Notes: generated by a model not told the origin, from the sequence alone. A DNA stretch of 64,000 nt from Nisaea sp. (GCF_034670185.1 NZ_JAXMNY010000001.1:1116001-1180000); one strand, 5' to 3'; positions 52,241-61,427 are shown, counted from the stretch's first letter. Numbers and translations are program-made.

Positions 52241-53155
52241 TTAACGTCCCGCAAACCCTGGTTTGAACCGCATCGAAGCGACGAGCCTTTCGCCCGGCGG
52301 GACCGCCTGTATCCCCGTTCCAGTAACGCCTGCCGCCGAGAGATTGATGGCATCGATACAGTGAGTCACGGGCTCCACACAGAAGAACGGCTTTCCGTCA
52401 GGCGTAAACAGAATGACATGGGAGAGCCCCTTGCTGCCGTCGATTTCAAGGCTTAGGCCATCGCCTGGCCAATGCAGCAATGCACGGCCTCCCCAGCCGC
52501 CGAAACCGGTATCAAGCCCACGTGGCAATGGCCGCCCCTCTGTCCCGGAAAAACCCAGATCTCCGGGAACACTCTTCGGACCGGCAGGCAGAACTCCATC
52601 AACAGCCGGCCAGATCGAAGCGAATGAGGTTGTCAGTACCGGCCCCGCCCGCCATGGCAGATACGGGTGATGGCCGAGCCCGCCCGGCATGGCCATCGGC
52701 CCGATATTATCCAGCTCCATTGAAATGCGAAGCGTTCCACCCGTCAGATCGAAAACCTGCCGCGCCTGATAGGGAAAGGGCCAGTTCTCGCCCGAATAGA
52801 CATAGGACAGCGCAGCGTAGGTATCGGAAACGGTATCGACATCCCAGGACACCGAGCGGCCATGTCCGTGAATGGCGTGTGGGGCGTTCTTCTCCGTCAC
52901 GGCGATCCGATGCTCAGCGCCATCCCAGATAAAGCGGCCATCCCTGATGCGATTGGAGAACGGCACCAGGGGAAAGCTGCCCCATGCAGTTGCATCTCGA
53001 CCGTCAGAGCCCCCCGATTTCGGCCGAGGCACAAACCAGTCCGTCCGTTCCTCATCAACCTCGCTCCAGAAAGCGGAGATGCGGCCGCCCGATTCCGGCA
53101 ATATCTCGATATTCAGGGGGCCATCTGAAAGCCGGATGACAGATTCGGAACTCAT
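52241..53155 (-). CDS. Aldose 1-epimerase family protein
   Basis: A 304-residue beta-sandwich enzyme of the GalM superfamily. ATG 53155 overlaps the upstream stop as ATGA. LVPFSNRIRDGRF, the first active-site histidine in NAPHAIHGHGRSVSWDV, the second in GGLGHHPYLPW, and the C-terminal glutamate region near FFCVEPVTHCIDAINL fit the family that interconverts sugar anomers. The exact sugar is unknown; this variant is nearer the COG2017 uncharacterised group than to E. coli GalM. Confidence 0.88.
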   Translation of the reverse strand: MSSESVIRLSDGPLNIEILPESGGRISAFWSEVDEERTDWFVPRPKSGGSDGRDATAWGSFPLVPFSNRIRDGRFIWDGAEHRIAVTEKNAPHAIHGHGRSVSWDVDTVSDTYAALSYVYSGENWPFPYQARQVFDLTGGTLRISMELDNIGPMAMPGGLGHHPYLPWRAGPVLTTSFASIWPAVDGVLPAGPKSVPGDLGFSGTEGRPLPRGLDTGFGGWGGRALLHWPGDGLSLEIDGSKGLSHVILFTPDGKPFFCVEPVTHCIDAINLSAAGVTGTGIQAVPPGERLVASMRFKPGFAGR

Positions 53156-53580
53156 TCCTGCTCTCGCGGCGGGATCGAATAGGTCGCGGTTACATGGCAA
53201 ACCGGATCGTCTTCTTCACCTGCGCTGAACAGGGTGACTTCGCCATAAGCCAGCCGCTTGCCGCATTTCAGCAAACGCCCTTCCGCGACCAGGTCCACCG
53301 GCTTTGGACGGCGCAGGAAGTTGGCATTCAGGCTGGTGGTCACGGCGAGCTTCACAATACCGATGCGCGACAGCACGCAGGCATAAACCACGACATCCGC
53401 CAGCCCCATCATCACCGGACCGCTGACCGTGCCGCCGGGGCGCAGGAAATCCTGCTGATAAGGCAGCACCGCCCGGGCTGTCCCATCGCCGATCTCCTCG
53501 AACCGCACGCCGTACTGTCCGACCGCAGGCACTTCCTCCCGCGCGATCCGGTCCATTTCGGCATTGCTCAACTTCGTCAT
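53152..53580 (-). CDS. PaaI-type hotdog thioesterase
   Basis: A 142-residue single-hotdog protein. PYQQDFLRPGGTVSGPVMMGLADVVVYA corresponds to the central helix and active-site segment of the PaaI/4HBT family; SLNANFLRRPKP is the typical strand. The usual catalytic Asp or Glu position is occupied within GLADVV. It hydrolyses an acyl-CoA, acceptor unknown. GGAGGACTGA precedes the ATG. It is first gene of a two-gene leftward unit with the aldose epimerase. Confidence 0.87.
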   Translation of the reverse strand: MTKLSNAEMDRIAREEVPAVGQYGVRFEEIGDGTARAVLPYQQDFLRPGGTVSGPVMMGLADVVVYACVLSRIGIVKLAVTTSLNANFLRRPKPVDLVAEGRLLKCGKRLAYGEVTLFSAGEEDDPVCHVTATYSIPPREQE

Positions 53581-53687
53581 TCAGTCCTCCCCCGGGGGCG
53601 TAATACCGATATTGTTGTGTTCATACGGTATTTTACGCGCCAGCATGTGCGGCCAGTATGTGCGGATAAAACCTAGGATAGAGCCCC

Positions 53688-54782
53688 ATGAGCAGTCATC
53701 TCTTTTCCCCGATCAGTTTTCGTGACCTGACCTTGGATAACCGCATCGCCGTATCGGCCATGTGCCAATACGCGTCCGAGAACGGGTCCGCGAACGACTG
53801 GCACCTGATGCACTATGGAAACCTCGCCATGGGCGCAGGCGGGCTGCTGATTACCGAGGCGACGCACGTTTCCGCCGAAGGCCGGATTTCGCCCAAATGC
53901 CTTGGCCTCTATTCGGACGAGAATGAAGCGACGATCAAACGGTTCGTCGACTTTTGCAAAAAGTACGGAACGGCAAAGCTCGGCATCCAGATCGGCCATT
54001 CAGGCCGCAAGGGCTCGACCAATCCTCCGGGCAAGGGCGGCAAGCCCGTTGACGAGGGCGAAGGTCGCTGGCAGACCGTCGCCCCCTCGCCTCTTGGCTA
54101 TGCGGACTGGCCGGCGCCGCTCGGACTCGACGATGCCGGACTGGCCAAGATCAAAGCGGAATTCGTCGAGAGCACCATACGGGCGGACAGAGCGGGATTC
54201 GACCTCGCCGAGCTGCATGGCGGGCACGGTTATCTGTTGCATCAGTTCGTCTCGCCGCTGAGCAACCAGCGGACGGACAGCTATGGCGGCAGTCTAGAGA
54301 ACCGTCTGCGCTTCCCGCTTGAGGTTTTCGAGGCATGCCGTGCCGTCTGGCCAGCAGGAAAGCCCTACGCTGTCCGGTTCTCGGCGACAGACTGGGTGGA
54401 TGGTGGTTTCACGCCTGATGAGGCAGTGGCTTATGCGAAGGAGCTGAAAGCCCTCGGATGTGATTTTATTGACGTCACAACCGGTGGTCTCGACCCGCGC
54501 CAGAAAATCGAGGTCAAGGCCGGATACCAGGTTTTCCTTGCCGAAAAGATCAAGAAAGAAGCCGGTATCCCGACCATGGCTGTTGGCATGATTGTCGGAG
54601 CGCAGCAGGCGGAAAACATTATAGCCAAAGGCGAAGCTGACATGGTCGCATTGGCCCGCGGCGTGATGGACGACCCGCGCTGGGCCTGGCACGCGGCGCA
54701 GGAGTTGGGTGAGAGCATTGCCTACCCGGAGCAATATGCCCGCTGCGCGCCGAATCTCTGGCCTGGCTCCGCATTGAAGTAA
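53688..54782 (+). CDS. Old yellow enzyme-family NADH:flavin oxidoreductase (YqjM/NamA type)
   Basis: A 364-residue FMN TIM-barrel ene-reductase. SAMCQYASENG carries C26, the YqjM-class redox-tuning cysteine; FMN contacts are in HLMHYGNLAMG, QIGHSGRKGS, the catalytic substrate-binding pair in LAELHGGHGYLLHQF, and VALARGVMDDPRW. It reduces activated C=C bonds with NADPH. Single gene, divergent from the thioesterase. Length matches YqjM relatives. Confidence 0.93.
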   Translation: MSSHLFSPISFRDLTLDNRIAVSAMCQYASENGSANDWHLMHYGNLAMGAGGLLITEATHVSAEGRISPKCLGLYSDENEATIKRFVDFCKKYGTAKLGIQIGHSGRKGSTNPPGKGGKPVDEGEGRWQTVAPSPLGYADWPAPLGLDDAGLAKIKAEFVESTIRADRAGFDLAELHGGHGYLLHQFVSPLSNQRTDSYGGSLENRLRFPLEVFEACRAVWPAGKPYAVRFSATDWVDGGFTPDEAVAYAKELKALGCDFIDVTTGGLDPRQKIEVKAGYQVFLAEKIKKEAGIPTMAVGMIVGAQQAENIIAKGEADMVALARGVMDDPRWAWHAAQELGESIAYPEQYARCAPNLWPGSALK

Positions 54783-54809
54783 CTGGCTAGCCATCTTGCG
54801 GCCAATCAG

Positions 54810-55190
54810 TCAGATGCCATTGTTACTGCTTTTGAGCCAGGCGATTGCCTCTTCGCGACCGCAGAATATCTCGTGCTCTACAGGAGAAACTGCGCTCGCC
54901 ATGTTGCTATAGGCCTGCAATAGCTGACGCTCGGACGGAATGCTAACGACAATCGCGTTCCGGGCCCCTAGACCGCGTAAATTGGCAAGATCCGAGCCTT
55001 TCATGGCAACTCTCTGAAAGTTCGCGGCTCTGAACGATGAAACGCGCGCTCCAAGGAAATTCCAGAGCGCGAGTTTTCTCGGGCTGTTTGCATGGTATGT
55101 CGAGGATACCGAAATTATTTCGTCGGCAGACAAATCACCAGTGCCCACAAACTCGACAAAGTCGTCATGCTCATGGACTTCGATCGGCAC
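54810..55190 (-). CDS. Small STAS/SpoIIAA-like protein
   Basis: A 126-residue soluble protein I do not recognise with certainty. Alternating strands and helices (DFVEFVGTGDLSADEIISV, RNAIVVSIPSERQLLQAYSN, HEIFCGREEAIAWL) resemble the SpoIIAA-like/STAS fold. There is no serine phospho-site in the canonical position. No obvious partner kinase lies nearby; the gene faces the OYE stop at 28 bp and is divergent from the amidinohydrolase gene at 55313. A signalling or structural role is possible but unsupported. Confidence 0.6.
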   Translation of the reverse strand: MPIEVHEHDDFVEFVGTGDLSADEIISVSSTYHANSPRKLALWNFLGARVSSFRAANFQRVAMKGSDLANLRGLGARNAIVVSIPSERQLLQAYSNMASAVSPVEHEIFCGREEAIAWLKSSNNGI

Positions 55191-55312
55191 TAATTGAACC
55201 TCCCTAATATCTTTTGATTAAGTAGAGATCATCTGCCGGCCGAATATCAACCTCCGCAAAGAACGCCTCTTCCCGGGTGCACTCGATATACGACTTCAAA
55301 GGACGCAAACGC

Positions 55313-56176
55313 ATGCAGAATGAAACCAGCCAGATCCGCCGGGTGTTGATGAAGCATGCGAAGAATGCCTTTGTTTCGCAGGGAAAATTGGCTTCTGAAT
55401 GGCGCAGCCTGAACTATCTGGAGGAGCCGGATTTCTCGAAGGCTTGCGCCCAGTCGGACGCTCTGGCCGACATTCTGATTAGGCTTGGCTGTTCCGTCGA
55501 ATGGCTTGGATCTGACGAAACGGTCGGGATTGATTCCATCTATGTGCGCGACAATGCCATCGCCTCCGACAACGGGCTTGTCCTCTGCCGAATGGGCAAG
55601 GAAGCGCGTCGTCCGGAACCTGCGGCGATGGCGCCGGGTCTGAAGCAGGCTGGAGTGCCTGTCCTCGGCCAGATTGCCGGCACCGGGAAGATCGAGGGCG
55701 GCGATTTGATCTGGCTGGATGGCAACGTCCTGTGTGTGGCCGACGGTTACAGGACAAATCCGGAAGGTGTCCGGCAGCTAACGGAATTTCTCGGAGATGC
55801 CGTATCGGAAGTCATCACCGTCCCGCTGCCACATTGGAACGGCCCCGACGATGTATTGCACCTGATGTCCTTCATCAGCCCGATCGCGCCAGACCTGGCG
55901 TTGGTCTATTCCCGAATGATGCCGGTCTTCTTGCGCAACTGGCTGCAAGAGCGCGGTATCGAGCTGGTCGAGGTGCCTGACGAGGAATATGACAGCATGG
56001 CATGCAACGTGCTGGCAGTCGCCCCTCGGGTTGCCGTTATGCTGGATGGCAATCCGGTAACGCGGCAGCGCCTTGAGCAAGCCGGTGTCGACGTCCATGT
56101 CTATGATGGCTCGGAGATATCCGCGAAGGGTTGCGGTGGGCCGACCTGCCTGACCCGTCCGCTAGAACGGGGCTGA
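55313..56176 (+). CDS. Dimethylargininase/amidinotransferase-superfamily hydrolase
   Basis: A 287-residue pentein-fold enzyme from ATG 55313 behind AAAGGA at 9 nt. Motifs: GIDSIYVRDNAI (substrate carboxylate and guanidine contacts), KIEGGDLIW (EGGD), PHWNGPDDVLHLMSF with the catalytic histidine, and the C-terminal GCGGPTCLTRPL with the nucleophilic cysteine. Members hydrolyse arginine derivatives (dimethylarginine to citrulline plus dimethylamine) or transfer amidino groups. Specificity is not determined. It precedes the HAD and ammonium-transport genes without forming an operon with them. Confidence 0.9.
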   Translation: MQNETSQIRRVLMKHAKNAFVSQGKLASEWRSLNYLEEPDFSKACAQSDALADILIRLGCSVEWLGSDETVGIDSIYVRDNAIASDNGLVLCRMGKEARRPEPAAMAPGLKQAGVPVLGQIAGTGKIEGGDLIWLDGNVLCVADGYRTNPEGVRQLTEFLGDAVSEVITVPLPHWNGPDDVLHLMSFISPIAPDLALVYSRMMPVFLRNWLQERGIELVEVPDEEYDSMACNVLAVAPRVAVMLDGNPVTRQRLEQAGVDVHVYDGSEISAKGCGGPTCLTRPLERG

Positions 56177-56194
56177 TCGGCTTCCCGGTCAGCC
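56171..56194. terminator. Hairpin at the DDAH/HAD convergent junction
   Basis: GGCTGATCGG at 56171-56180 pairs with CCGGTCAGCC at 56185-56194 (one G-T) around a CTTC tetraloop, spanning the DDAH-like stop. It has no T-run, so factor-dependent or partial termination is likely. Confidence 0.55.
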
Positions 56195-56200
56195 GACGTC

Positions 56201-56884
56201 TCAGCCGACTTCGCGCGAGGGAATATCCGGGGTTGCGATCCCGAGCAGCTCGGGCAGCTTTGCCATATCATCGAACAACTCATGCACACCAACGGCGGCG
56301 AGCCCGTCCGGGCCGTGATCGGCATAATATCCAAAGACCCGCATGCCAGCTGAAATTCCGGCGCGGGCGCCCGTCGGACTGTCTTCGACCACGACACAGT
56401 TCTCCGGCGCCACCCCCATGCGCTCCGCGCAATAGAGATAGAGATCCGGCTCCGGCTTCGGAATGCCGACCATGTCGGCAGAGAAGATACGACCTTCGAA
56501 ATGTCGCTTCAGGTTCGTCACACCAAGCGTGACATCCATCTTTTCAACCGGCCCGTTGCTACCGACACAAATCTTCGTGCCGGAGTCCGAAATTACGGAC
56601 AGTGCGCTGTCGATCCCGGGAATGGCCCGCAGCTCCTTGCGATAGAGCTTGAACTGCTTGGCGTAGATGTTCGGGACCCAGTCTTCGCCGAGTTCCCGGC
56701 CGATCATCGCTTCGACGTCCTTCTGGATGAAGGTGAGCTTGCCGCCGAGAAAACGCTTCAGCGCATCCTCAGCCATGATCTCGACACCGGCTTCGGTCAT
56801 GGCGGCGGCTATGATCCGGTTTGCAATGGCTTCGCTGGCAACCAGCACACCGTCGCAATCAAAGATAACGAGTTCGCATTTCAT
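56201..56884 (-). CDS. HAD-superfamily phosphatase/phosphomutase (PGP/beta-PGM-like)
   Basis: A 227-residue HAD hydrolase. ATG 56884 gives MKCELVIFDCDGVLVAS, the motif I DxDG start; the frame extends far upstream without any plausible start. Motif II is VGSNGP, the lysine is in KPEPDLYLY, and motif IV is VVEDSPTGARAGISAGM. A helical C1 cap sits at about 20-85. The family covers phosphoglycolate and sugar-phosphate phosphatases and beta-phosphoglucomutase. No clear ribosome site is visible. Confidence 0.87.
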   Translation of the reverse strand: MKCELVIFDCDGVLVASEAIANRIIAAAMTEAGVEIMAEDALKRFLGGKLTFIQKDVEAMIGRELGEDWVPNIYAKQFKLYRKELRAIPGIDSALSVISDSGTKICVGSNGPVEKMDVTLGVTNLKRHFEGRIFSADMVGIPKPEPDLYLYCAERMGVAPENCVVVEDSPTGARAGISAGMRVFGYYADHGPDGLAAVGVHELFDDMAKLPELLGIATPDIPSREVG

Positions 56885-57094
56885 GCCATCGGTATAGCAG
56901 CCGAGGACATGTCCCGTCACCAAATGTATCGAGACAATTTCGCGCGGAGCCTGAAAACCCGGCATTCTTTTCTGGTTAAAAATTAAGCAGAGTCCATTTC
57001 TGCTTGCAGAACAGGCAACGGTTATTAGTCTCCCGGCCTGAGGGGTACGGGGGTACCCGCATCGATAACCGACTTTCAGGGGGAAACACCTTTC
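56885..57094. promoter_or_regulatory. amtB upstream region
   Basis: These 210 bp lie between the divergent HAD gene and amtB. A GG/GC pair near 56972-56985 is spaced 11 rather than 10 and is not accepted as a sigma54 promoter. GGGGGTACCC at about 57048-57057 is a small palindrome. Nitrogen control is expected, but no site is proven. Confidence 0.35.
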
Positions 57095-58405
57095 ATGACA
57101 CATATCCGGAGGCTCGCCTCCCTCGGCTTCACCACTGCCGCCGCCTTCGGGTTCGGCATCGGTGAAGCCCGGGCGGCAGATGCTTTGAGCGGCGGGGATA
57201 CAGCCTGGATTCTGACGGCTACCGCGCTCGTGCTGTTTATGACCTTGCCCGGTCTGGCACTTTTCTATGGCGGGCTTGTGCGCGCCCGAAACGTGCTGTC
57301 CGTCCTGATGCATTGCTTTGCCGTTGCTTGCGTGGCTTCAATTGCCTGGCTTATCGCGGTCTATAGCCTCGCCTTTGACGATGGCGGAGCGCAGCAGGCC
57401 TGGATCGGCGGACTTGGAAAGATGTTCCTCGACGGTGTCGGCACGGACAGTCTCTCGGGCACGATCCCCGAGACTGTGTTCTTCATGTTCCAGATGACGT
57501 TCGCCATCATCACCCCGGCCCTTATTGTCGGAGCCTATCCGGAACGCATTCGCTTCGGCGCAGTCGTGGCCTTCAGCTTCTTATGGCTGTTTCTGGTTTA
57601 TGCACCGGCCTGTCACTGGGTCTGGGGCGGCGGCTGGCTCGCCGATATGGGCGTGCTCGACTTTGCCGGCGGTATCGTTGTCCATGTCACGGCAGGTGTT
57701 TCGGCATTGGTCCTCTCTATTGTCCTCGGCCCGCGTCGTGGTTTCCCACATGAAATCCGTCCGCCGCACAGTCCGGGAATGACAGTGACCGGCGCTGCGA
57801 TGCTGTGGGTCGGATGGTTCGGCTTCAACGCCGGCTCCGCGCTGGCCGCGGACGGAAATGCTGGAATGGCCATGACCGTGACGCATATATCCGCGGCGGT
57901 CGCCTCACTCGTCTGGGCAGTCACCGAGTATTTCCGCTTCGGAAAACCGAGCGTGATCGGGATTGTCACCGGCATGGTCGCCGGACTGGCCGCGATCACG
58001 CCCGCGTCCGGATTTGTCGGGCCGATGGGAGCTGTCGCTATTGGTCTCATTTCGGGTTTTGTCTGCCAGTGGTTCACGACCTGGATCAAATTCAAGATCA
58101 AGATTGACGATTCTCTTGATGTCTTTGCGGTCCACGGGGTTGGCGGCATTATAGGAACGCTGCTGGTCGCCGTCTTTGCTGTGCCCGATTTCGGTGGCCT
58201 TGGCCTTGCCGAAGGCGTCACGATAACGGACCAGCTCTGGGTTCAGATGATCGGAATCCTCTCCGTCGCAGTCTGGTCTGGCGTGATTACCTGGGTGCTT
58301 GCCCAGATCATTTCGCGGACAATCGGTCTGCGTGTCAGCGAAGAGAGCGAGATCGAAGGCCTTGATATCATCGCGCACGGCGAGCGCGGCTACGACCTAA
58401 CCTGA
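57095..58405 (+). CDS. amtB: Ammonium transporter AmtB
   Basis: A 436-residue Amt/Mep/Rh channel with a cleavable signal peptide (residues 1-27, ends EARAADA) and 11 TM helices. DTAWILTATALVLFMTLPGL is the conserved N-terminal helix; PERIRFGAV and the twin-histidine positions in CHWVWGGGWL and FAVHGVGGIIG form the conduction path; the C-terminal tail SEESEIEGLDIIAHGERGYD binds PII. GGGGGA lies before ATG 57095. It forms the classic amtB-glnK pair. Confidence 0.96.
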   Translation: MTHIRRLASLGFTTAAAFGFGIGEARAADALSGGDTAWILTATALVLFMTLPGLALFYGGLVRARNVLSVLMHCFAVACVASIAWLIAVYSLAFDDGGAQQAWIGGLGKMFLDGVGTDSLSGTIPETVFFMFQMTFAIITPALIVGAYPERIRFGAVVAFSFLWLFLVYAPACHWVWGGGWLADMGVLDFAGGIVVHVTAGVSALVLSIVLGPRRGFPHEIRPPHSPGMTVTGAAMLWVGWFGFNAGSALAADGNAGMAMTVTHISAAVASLVWAVTEYFRFGKPSVIGIVTGMVAGLAAITPASGFVGPMGAVAIGLISGFVCQWFTTWIKFKIKIDDSLDVFAVHGVGGIIGTLLVAVFAVPDFGGLGLAEGVTITDQLWVQMIGILSVAVWSGVITWVLAQIISRTIGLRVSEESEIEGLDIIAHGERGYDLT

Positions 58406-58416
58406 GGAGACCGGTG

Positions 58417-58755
58417 ATGAAGATGATTATCGCGATTGTGAAACCACATCGCCTGGACGCAGTACGCTCGGCACTCAACGAGGTCGGCGTTCATGGAATG
58501 ACCACCAGCGAGGTCAAGGGATATGGTCGTCAGGGCGGTCATAGCGAGATTTACCGCGGTGCTGAATACACGGTGAGTTTCGTTCCGAAAGTGAAGATCG
58601 AGGTGGTCACCAGCGATACGCTTGCCGACCGGGCGGTCGAGGCCATCGCCCAGGCCGCGAAGACAGGCAAGATCGGCGACGGCAAGATCTTCGTGATGGA
58701 TGTAGCAAAGGCCGTCCGCGTCCGAACCGGCGAGCAAGGCGACGACGCACTTTAA
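58417..58755 (+). CDS. glnK: PII nitrogen regulatory protein
   Basis: A 112-residue PII protein. ATG 58417, 7 nt after GAGGAG, sets the canonical length and puts the uridylylation site at Y51 in RGAEYTVSF; GTG 58414 is less likely. The T-loop (residues 37-55), KIEVVTSD and the C-terminal TGKIGDGKIFV with GTGEQG-like end (RVRTGEQGDDAL) bind ATP and 2-oxoglutarate. It reports nitrogen state by blocking AmtB and adjusting glutamine synthetase control. It lies 11 bp behind amtB and ends in a strong terminator. Confidence 0.96.
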   Translation: MKMIIAIVKPHRLDAVRSALNEVGVHGMTTSEVKGYGRQGGHSEIYRGAEYTVSFVPKVKIEVVTSDTLADRAVEAIAQAAKTGKIGDGKIFVMDVAKAVRVRTGEQGDDAL

Positions 58756-58777
58756 GCTGTGGCACTATCGCACACGG

Positions 58778-58806
58778 AAAAGGCCGGGACATTCCCGGCC
58801 TTTTTT
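58778..58806 (+). terminator. Rho-independent terminator of amtB-glnK
   Basis: A 12-bp stem, AAAAGGCCGGGA at 58778-58789 with its complement at 58793-58804, three-base loop, and T6 (58801-58806), 23 bp after the glnK stop. Confidence 0.93.
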
Positions 58807-58876
58807 GCTTTCATACCTTATCGCATCAATCTGAACTGATCAGTCGACGCCGCCCGGCATTGACTGGATTCATCGC

Positions 58877-60595
58877 ATGAGCAGCAACGTCACCCCATCG
58901 CCGGCCTTCAAAGGGCCGAGCTTTCTTGAAGCATTTACCCCGAAGCTGGTGACAGTCCTGCGCGAGGGGTACGGGCTTGCGAATTTGCGGGCCGATGCTG
59001 TCGCCGGCCTGACCGTCGCCATTGTTGCCCTGCCACTTTCCATGGCCATCGCCATTGCCTCGGGGGCAACCCCGGCACAGGGCCTTTACACAGCGATATT
59101 CGGCGGCTTCCTGGTCTCCATGCTCGGCGGTAGCCGGTTCCAGATCGGCGGGCCGGCGGGCGCGTTTATTGTCTTGGTGGCTGCCACAGCGCAGGCGCAT
59201 GGCATGGACGGATTGATCCTCGCCACCATGCTCTCCGGCCTGATACTCGCGGCCGTCGGCCTGCTGCAACTCGGCACCTACATCAAGTTCATCCCCTATC
59301 CGGTGACGGTCGGTTTCACCGCCGGTATTGCCGCCATCATTTTCGCCAGTCAGATCAAGGAACTGCTCGGCCTGACCCTGTCCGGGCCGGAGCCGGGACC
59401 ACTACTGGAAAAATTGCCTGCACTCTGGGTCGATCTGCCGACCGCAGAGCCTGTCACCATAGTGATGGCAGCTGCGACCATCGCCGTCATCACCGGGCTC
59501 AAGCATTTCCGCCCGCATTGGCCCGGCATGCTCATAGCGGTCGCCGGTGCTGCAGTCGCAACCACCCTGCTCGATCTTCCTGTCGCCACCATCGCTTCTA
59601 GGTTCGGCGGCGTGCCCAGCAGCCTGCCCCTGCCATCCCTGCCATCCCTGGACACGGCAAAGATCGTGGCCGTCCTGCCGAACGCAATTGCCTTTGCCTT
59701 GCTCGGTTCCATCGAATCCCTGCTCTCCGCAGTCGTTGCCGACGGCATGACGGGACGGCGGCACCGCTCCAACTGCGAGCTGGTGGCGCAAGGCGCTGCC
59801 AATGTCGTGTCGGGTCTGTTTTCCGGGATCTGCGTCACCGGGACCATTGCCCGGACGGCGACAAATGTCCGGGCGGGCGCACATGGCCCAATAGCGGGCA
59901 TGCTGCACGCGCTGTTCCTGTTGGGCTTCATTCTGATCGCGGCCCCGCTCGCCGGTTTCATTCCGCTCGCAAGCCTCGCAGGGGTACTGGCACTCGTGGC
60001 CTGGAACATGGTCGAAAAGCATGCCTTTATCACCCTGCTCCGGGCCTCACGCGGGGATGCGGCCGTCCTGCTGACGACCTTCCTGCTGACCATCTTCCGG
60101 GACCTAACAGAAGCCATCATTGTCGGCTTTGCCCTGGGATCGGTCCTGTTCATTCACCGGATGTCGAAGACCACGGCCATCGAGACCCAGCGCCCGTTCG
60201 TTATGGAAGATGAGGCGGACAATTCCGACCGTCCCCGCGCGCCCTATGAGGAGGAAGCGGAGAACGATCCCGAGATCGTCATCTATCGTATTTCGGGGGT
60301 GTTCTTTTTCGGCGCCGCCGCTTCCATCGGATCGGTACTCGACCAGATAGCCGACACGCACCGGGCCTTGATCATCGATTTCAGCGCCGTGCCCTTCGTT
60401 GACTCAACTGCAGCTAACACGATTGAAGTGCTCGCACTCAAAGCCGAACGGCGGGGTGTTTCCGTTTATCTCACAGGAGCGGTTCCGGACTCCCGCCGCG
60501 ACCTCGTCGCGCACGGCCTTCGGCCACCCCTGGTGCACTACTCAGACAGCATTGAAAGCGCCGTACGCGAAGCCAGAGCGGAGGAGCGCCGCTAG
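58877..60595 (+). CDS. SulP-family anion transporter with STAS domain
   Basis: A 572-residue SLC26/SulP protein. About 12-14 TM segments with the family block LTVAIVALPLSMAIAIASGA and the GGSRFQIGGPAGAFIVLV region, then SLPLPSLPSL repeat-like loop encoded by a short direct repeat near 59635, and a cytoplasmic STAS domain from about residue 460 (VIYRISGVFFFGAA, LIIDFSAVPFVDSTAA). Substrates in this family are sulfate, bicarbonate or dicarboxylates. No carbonic anhydrase is adjacent. Single gene with own promoter region after the glnK terminator. Confidence 0.92.
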   Translation: MSSNVTPSPAFKGPSFLEAFTPKLVTVLREGYGLANLRADAVAGLTVAIVALPLSMAIAIASGATPAQGLYTAIFGGFLVSMLGGSRFQIGGPAGAFIVLVAATAQAHGMDGLILATMLSGLILAAVGLLQLGTYIKFIPYPVTVGFTAGIAAIIFASQIKELLGLTLSGPEPGPLLEKLPALWVDLPTAEPVTIVMAAATIAVITGLKHFRPHWPGMLIAVAGAAVATTLLDLPVATIASRFGGVPSSLPLPSLPSLDTAKIVAVLPNAIAFALLGSIESLLSAVVADGMTGRRHRSNCELVAQGAANVVSGLFSGICVTGTIARTATNVRAGAHGPIAGMLHALFLLGFILIAAPLAGFIPLASLAGVLALVAWNMVEKHAFITLLRASRGDAAVLLTTFLLTIFRDLTEAIIVGFALGSVLFIHRMSKTTAIETQRPFVMEDEADNSDRPRAPYEEEAENDPEIVIYRISGVFFFGAAASIGSVLDQIADTHRALIIDFSAVPFVDSTAANTIEVLALKAERRGVSVYLTGAVPDSRRDLVAHGLRPPLVHYSDSIESAVREARAEERR

Positions 60596-60620
60596 GCGAC
60601 GCTCCAGAGGGGCAATTTGC

Positions 60621-61427
60621 TTAAAGAGAATCGGCGAACGTCATGATTTCAGACGAAAATTTCTCCGGCCGCTCTGCCGGGATCAAATGTCCTGCGTCAC
60701 CGAACACGACATGGGACTTCTTCGGGATCCGGGCTTCAAGCTCCGCAATGTCTGCCTCGATACGGAACACCCGGTCATGTTCCCCCGTCATCAGCAGCAC
60801 GGGAATGTCCAGCTTCTCGTATGGGAAATCCCATTCCGTGCTGACCGATCCCTTCATCAGCTCGTAAAGGCCCTCGCCGTCTTTCATGCCTTGGTAATCG
60901 CCCTGCAGCAAGGTTGGCCGCATCTTCGCCAGCTGTTCCGGATTGACCAGCATCGGCAGATTGGCCTCCATGATGAGCTGCCCGCCACCGGTTGCCGCCA
61001 TGCGGACCATGGCACTGTTGATCCATTCCAGCCGGAGGCTCGGCTTGCGCAGGGTGTTGATCAGCACCAGCCCTTCGGCGGCAGCACCTTTCAGATAGGC
61101 CTGGGCGGCAAAAAGTCCGCCGATGGACAGCCCGGCCAGAATCGGACGCGGCGGCGCCACATGATCGACAATCCGCTTCAAATCATCCACGATGGTGAGC
61201 GGTCCGAGATCCGCATCAGGGGTAAAAGTGCTATCCACCTGACCGCGGAAATTATAGACGAGCGTGCCGTATCCGGCGGCCCGGAGAGCCGGGCCGATGG
61301 CGTCGACTTCCCACATCCCGGTATTGCCGGTCAGCGCATTCACGAAGACGAATGTCTGCCCCTTCGCACCCGGCGCCTGATACTCATAGTAGAGGCTGTT
61401 GCCGGCGCTTATTTCCAGATTCGCCAT
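60621..61427 (-). CDS. Alpha/beta-fold hydrolase
   Basis: A 268-residue alpha/beta hydrolase. The nucleophile elbow is GLSIGG near residue 100 (SxSxG type, serine nucleophile), the oxyanion-hole region is VFVNALTGNTGMWE near 28-42, the acid lies in LMTGEHDRVF, and the histidine in DAGHLIPAERPE. The triad is complete. It resembles 3-oxoadipate enol-lactonase and esterase groups, but substrate cannot be read. No signal peptide. Confidence 0.9.
   Translation of the reverse strand: MANLEISAGNSLYYEYQAPGAKGQTFVFVNALTGNTGMWEVDAIGPALRAAGYGTLVYNFRGQVDSTFTPDADLGPLTIVDDLKRIVDHVAPPRPILAGLSIGGLFAAQAYLKGAAAEGLVLINTLRKPSLRLEWINSAMVRMAATGGGQLIMEANLPMLVNPEQLAKMRPTLLQGDYQGMKDGEGLYELMKGSVSTEWDFPYEKLDIPVLLMTGEHDRVFRIEADIAELEARIPKKSHVVFGDAGHLIPAERPEKFSSEIMTFADSL

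Noticed and set aside
56972..56985. Sigma54 promoter for amtB
   Set aside because: The GG and GC dinucleotides are 11 nt apart rather than 10 and the flanks do not match the consensus.
59630..59655. Short direct repeat inside the SulP gene
   Set aside because: It encodes a small PSLPSL loop and has only two units, so it is ordinary coding sequence.
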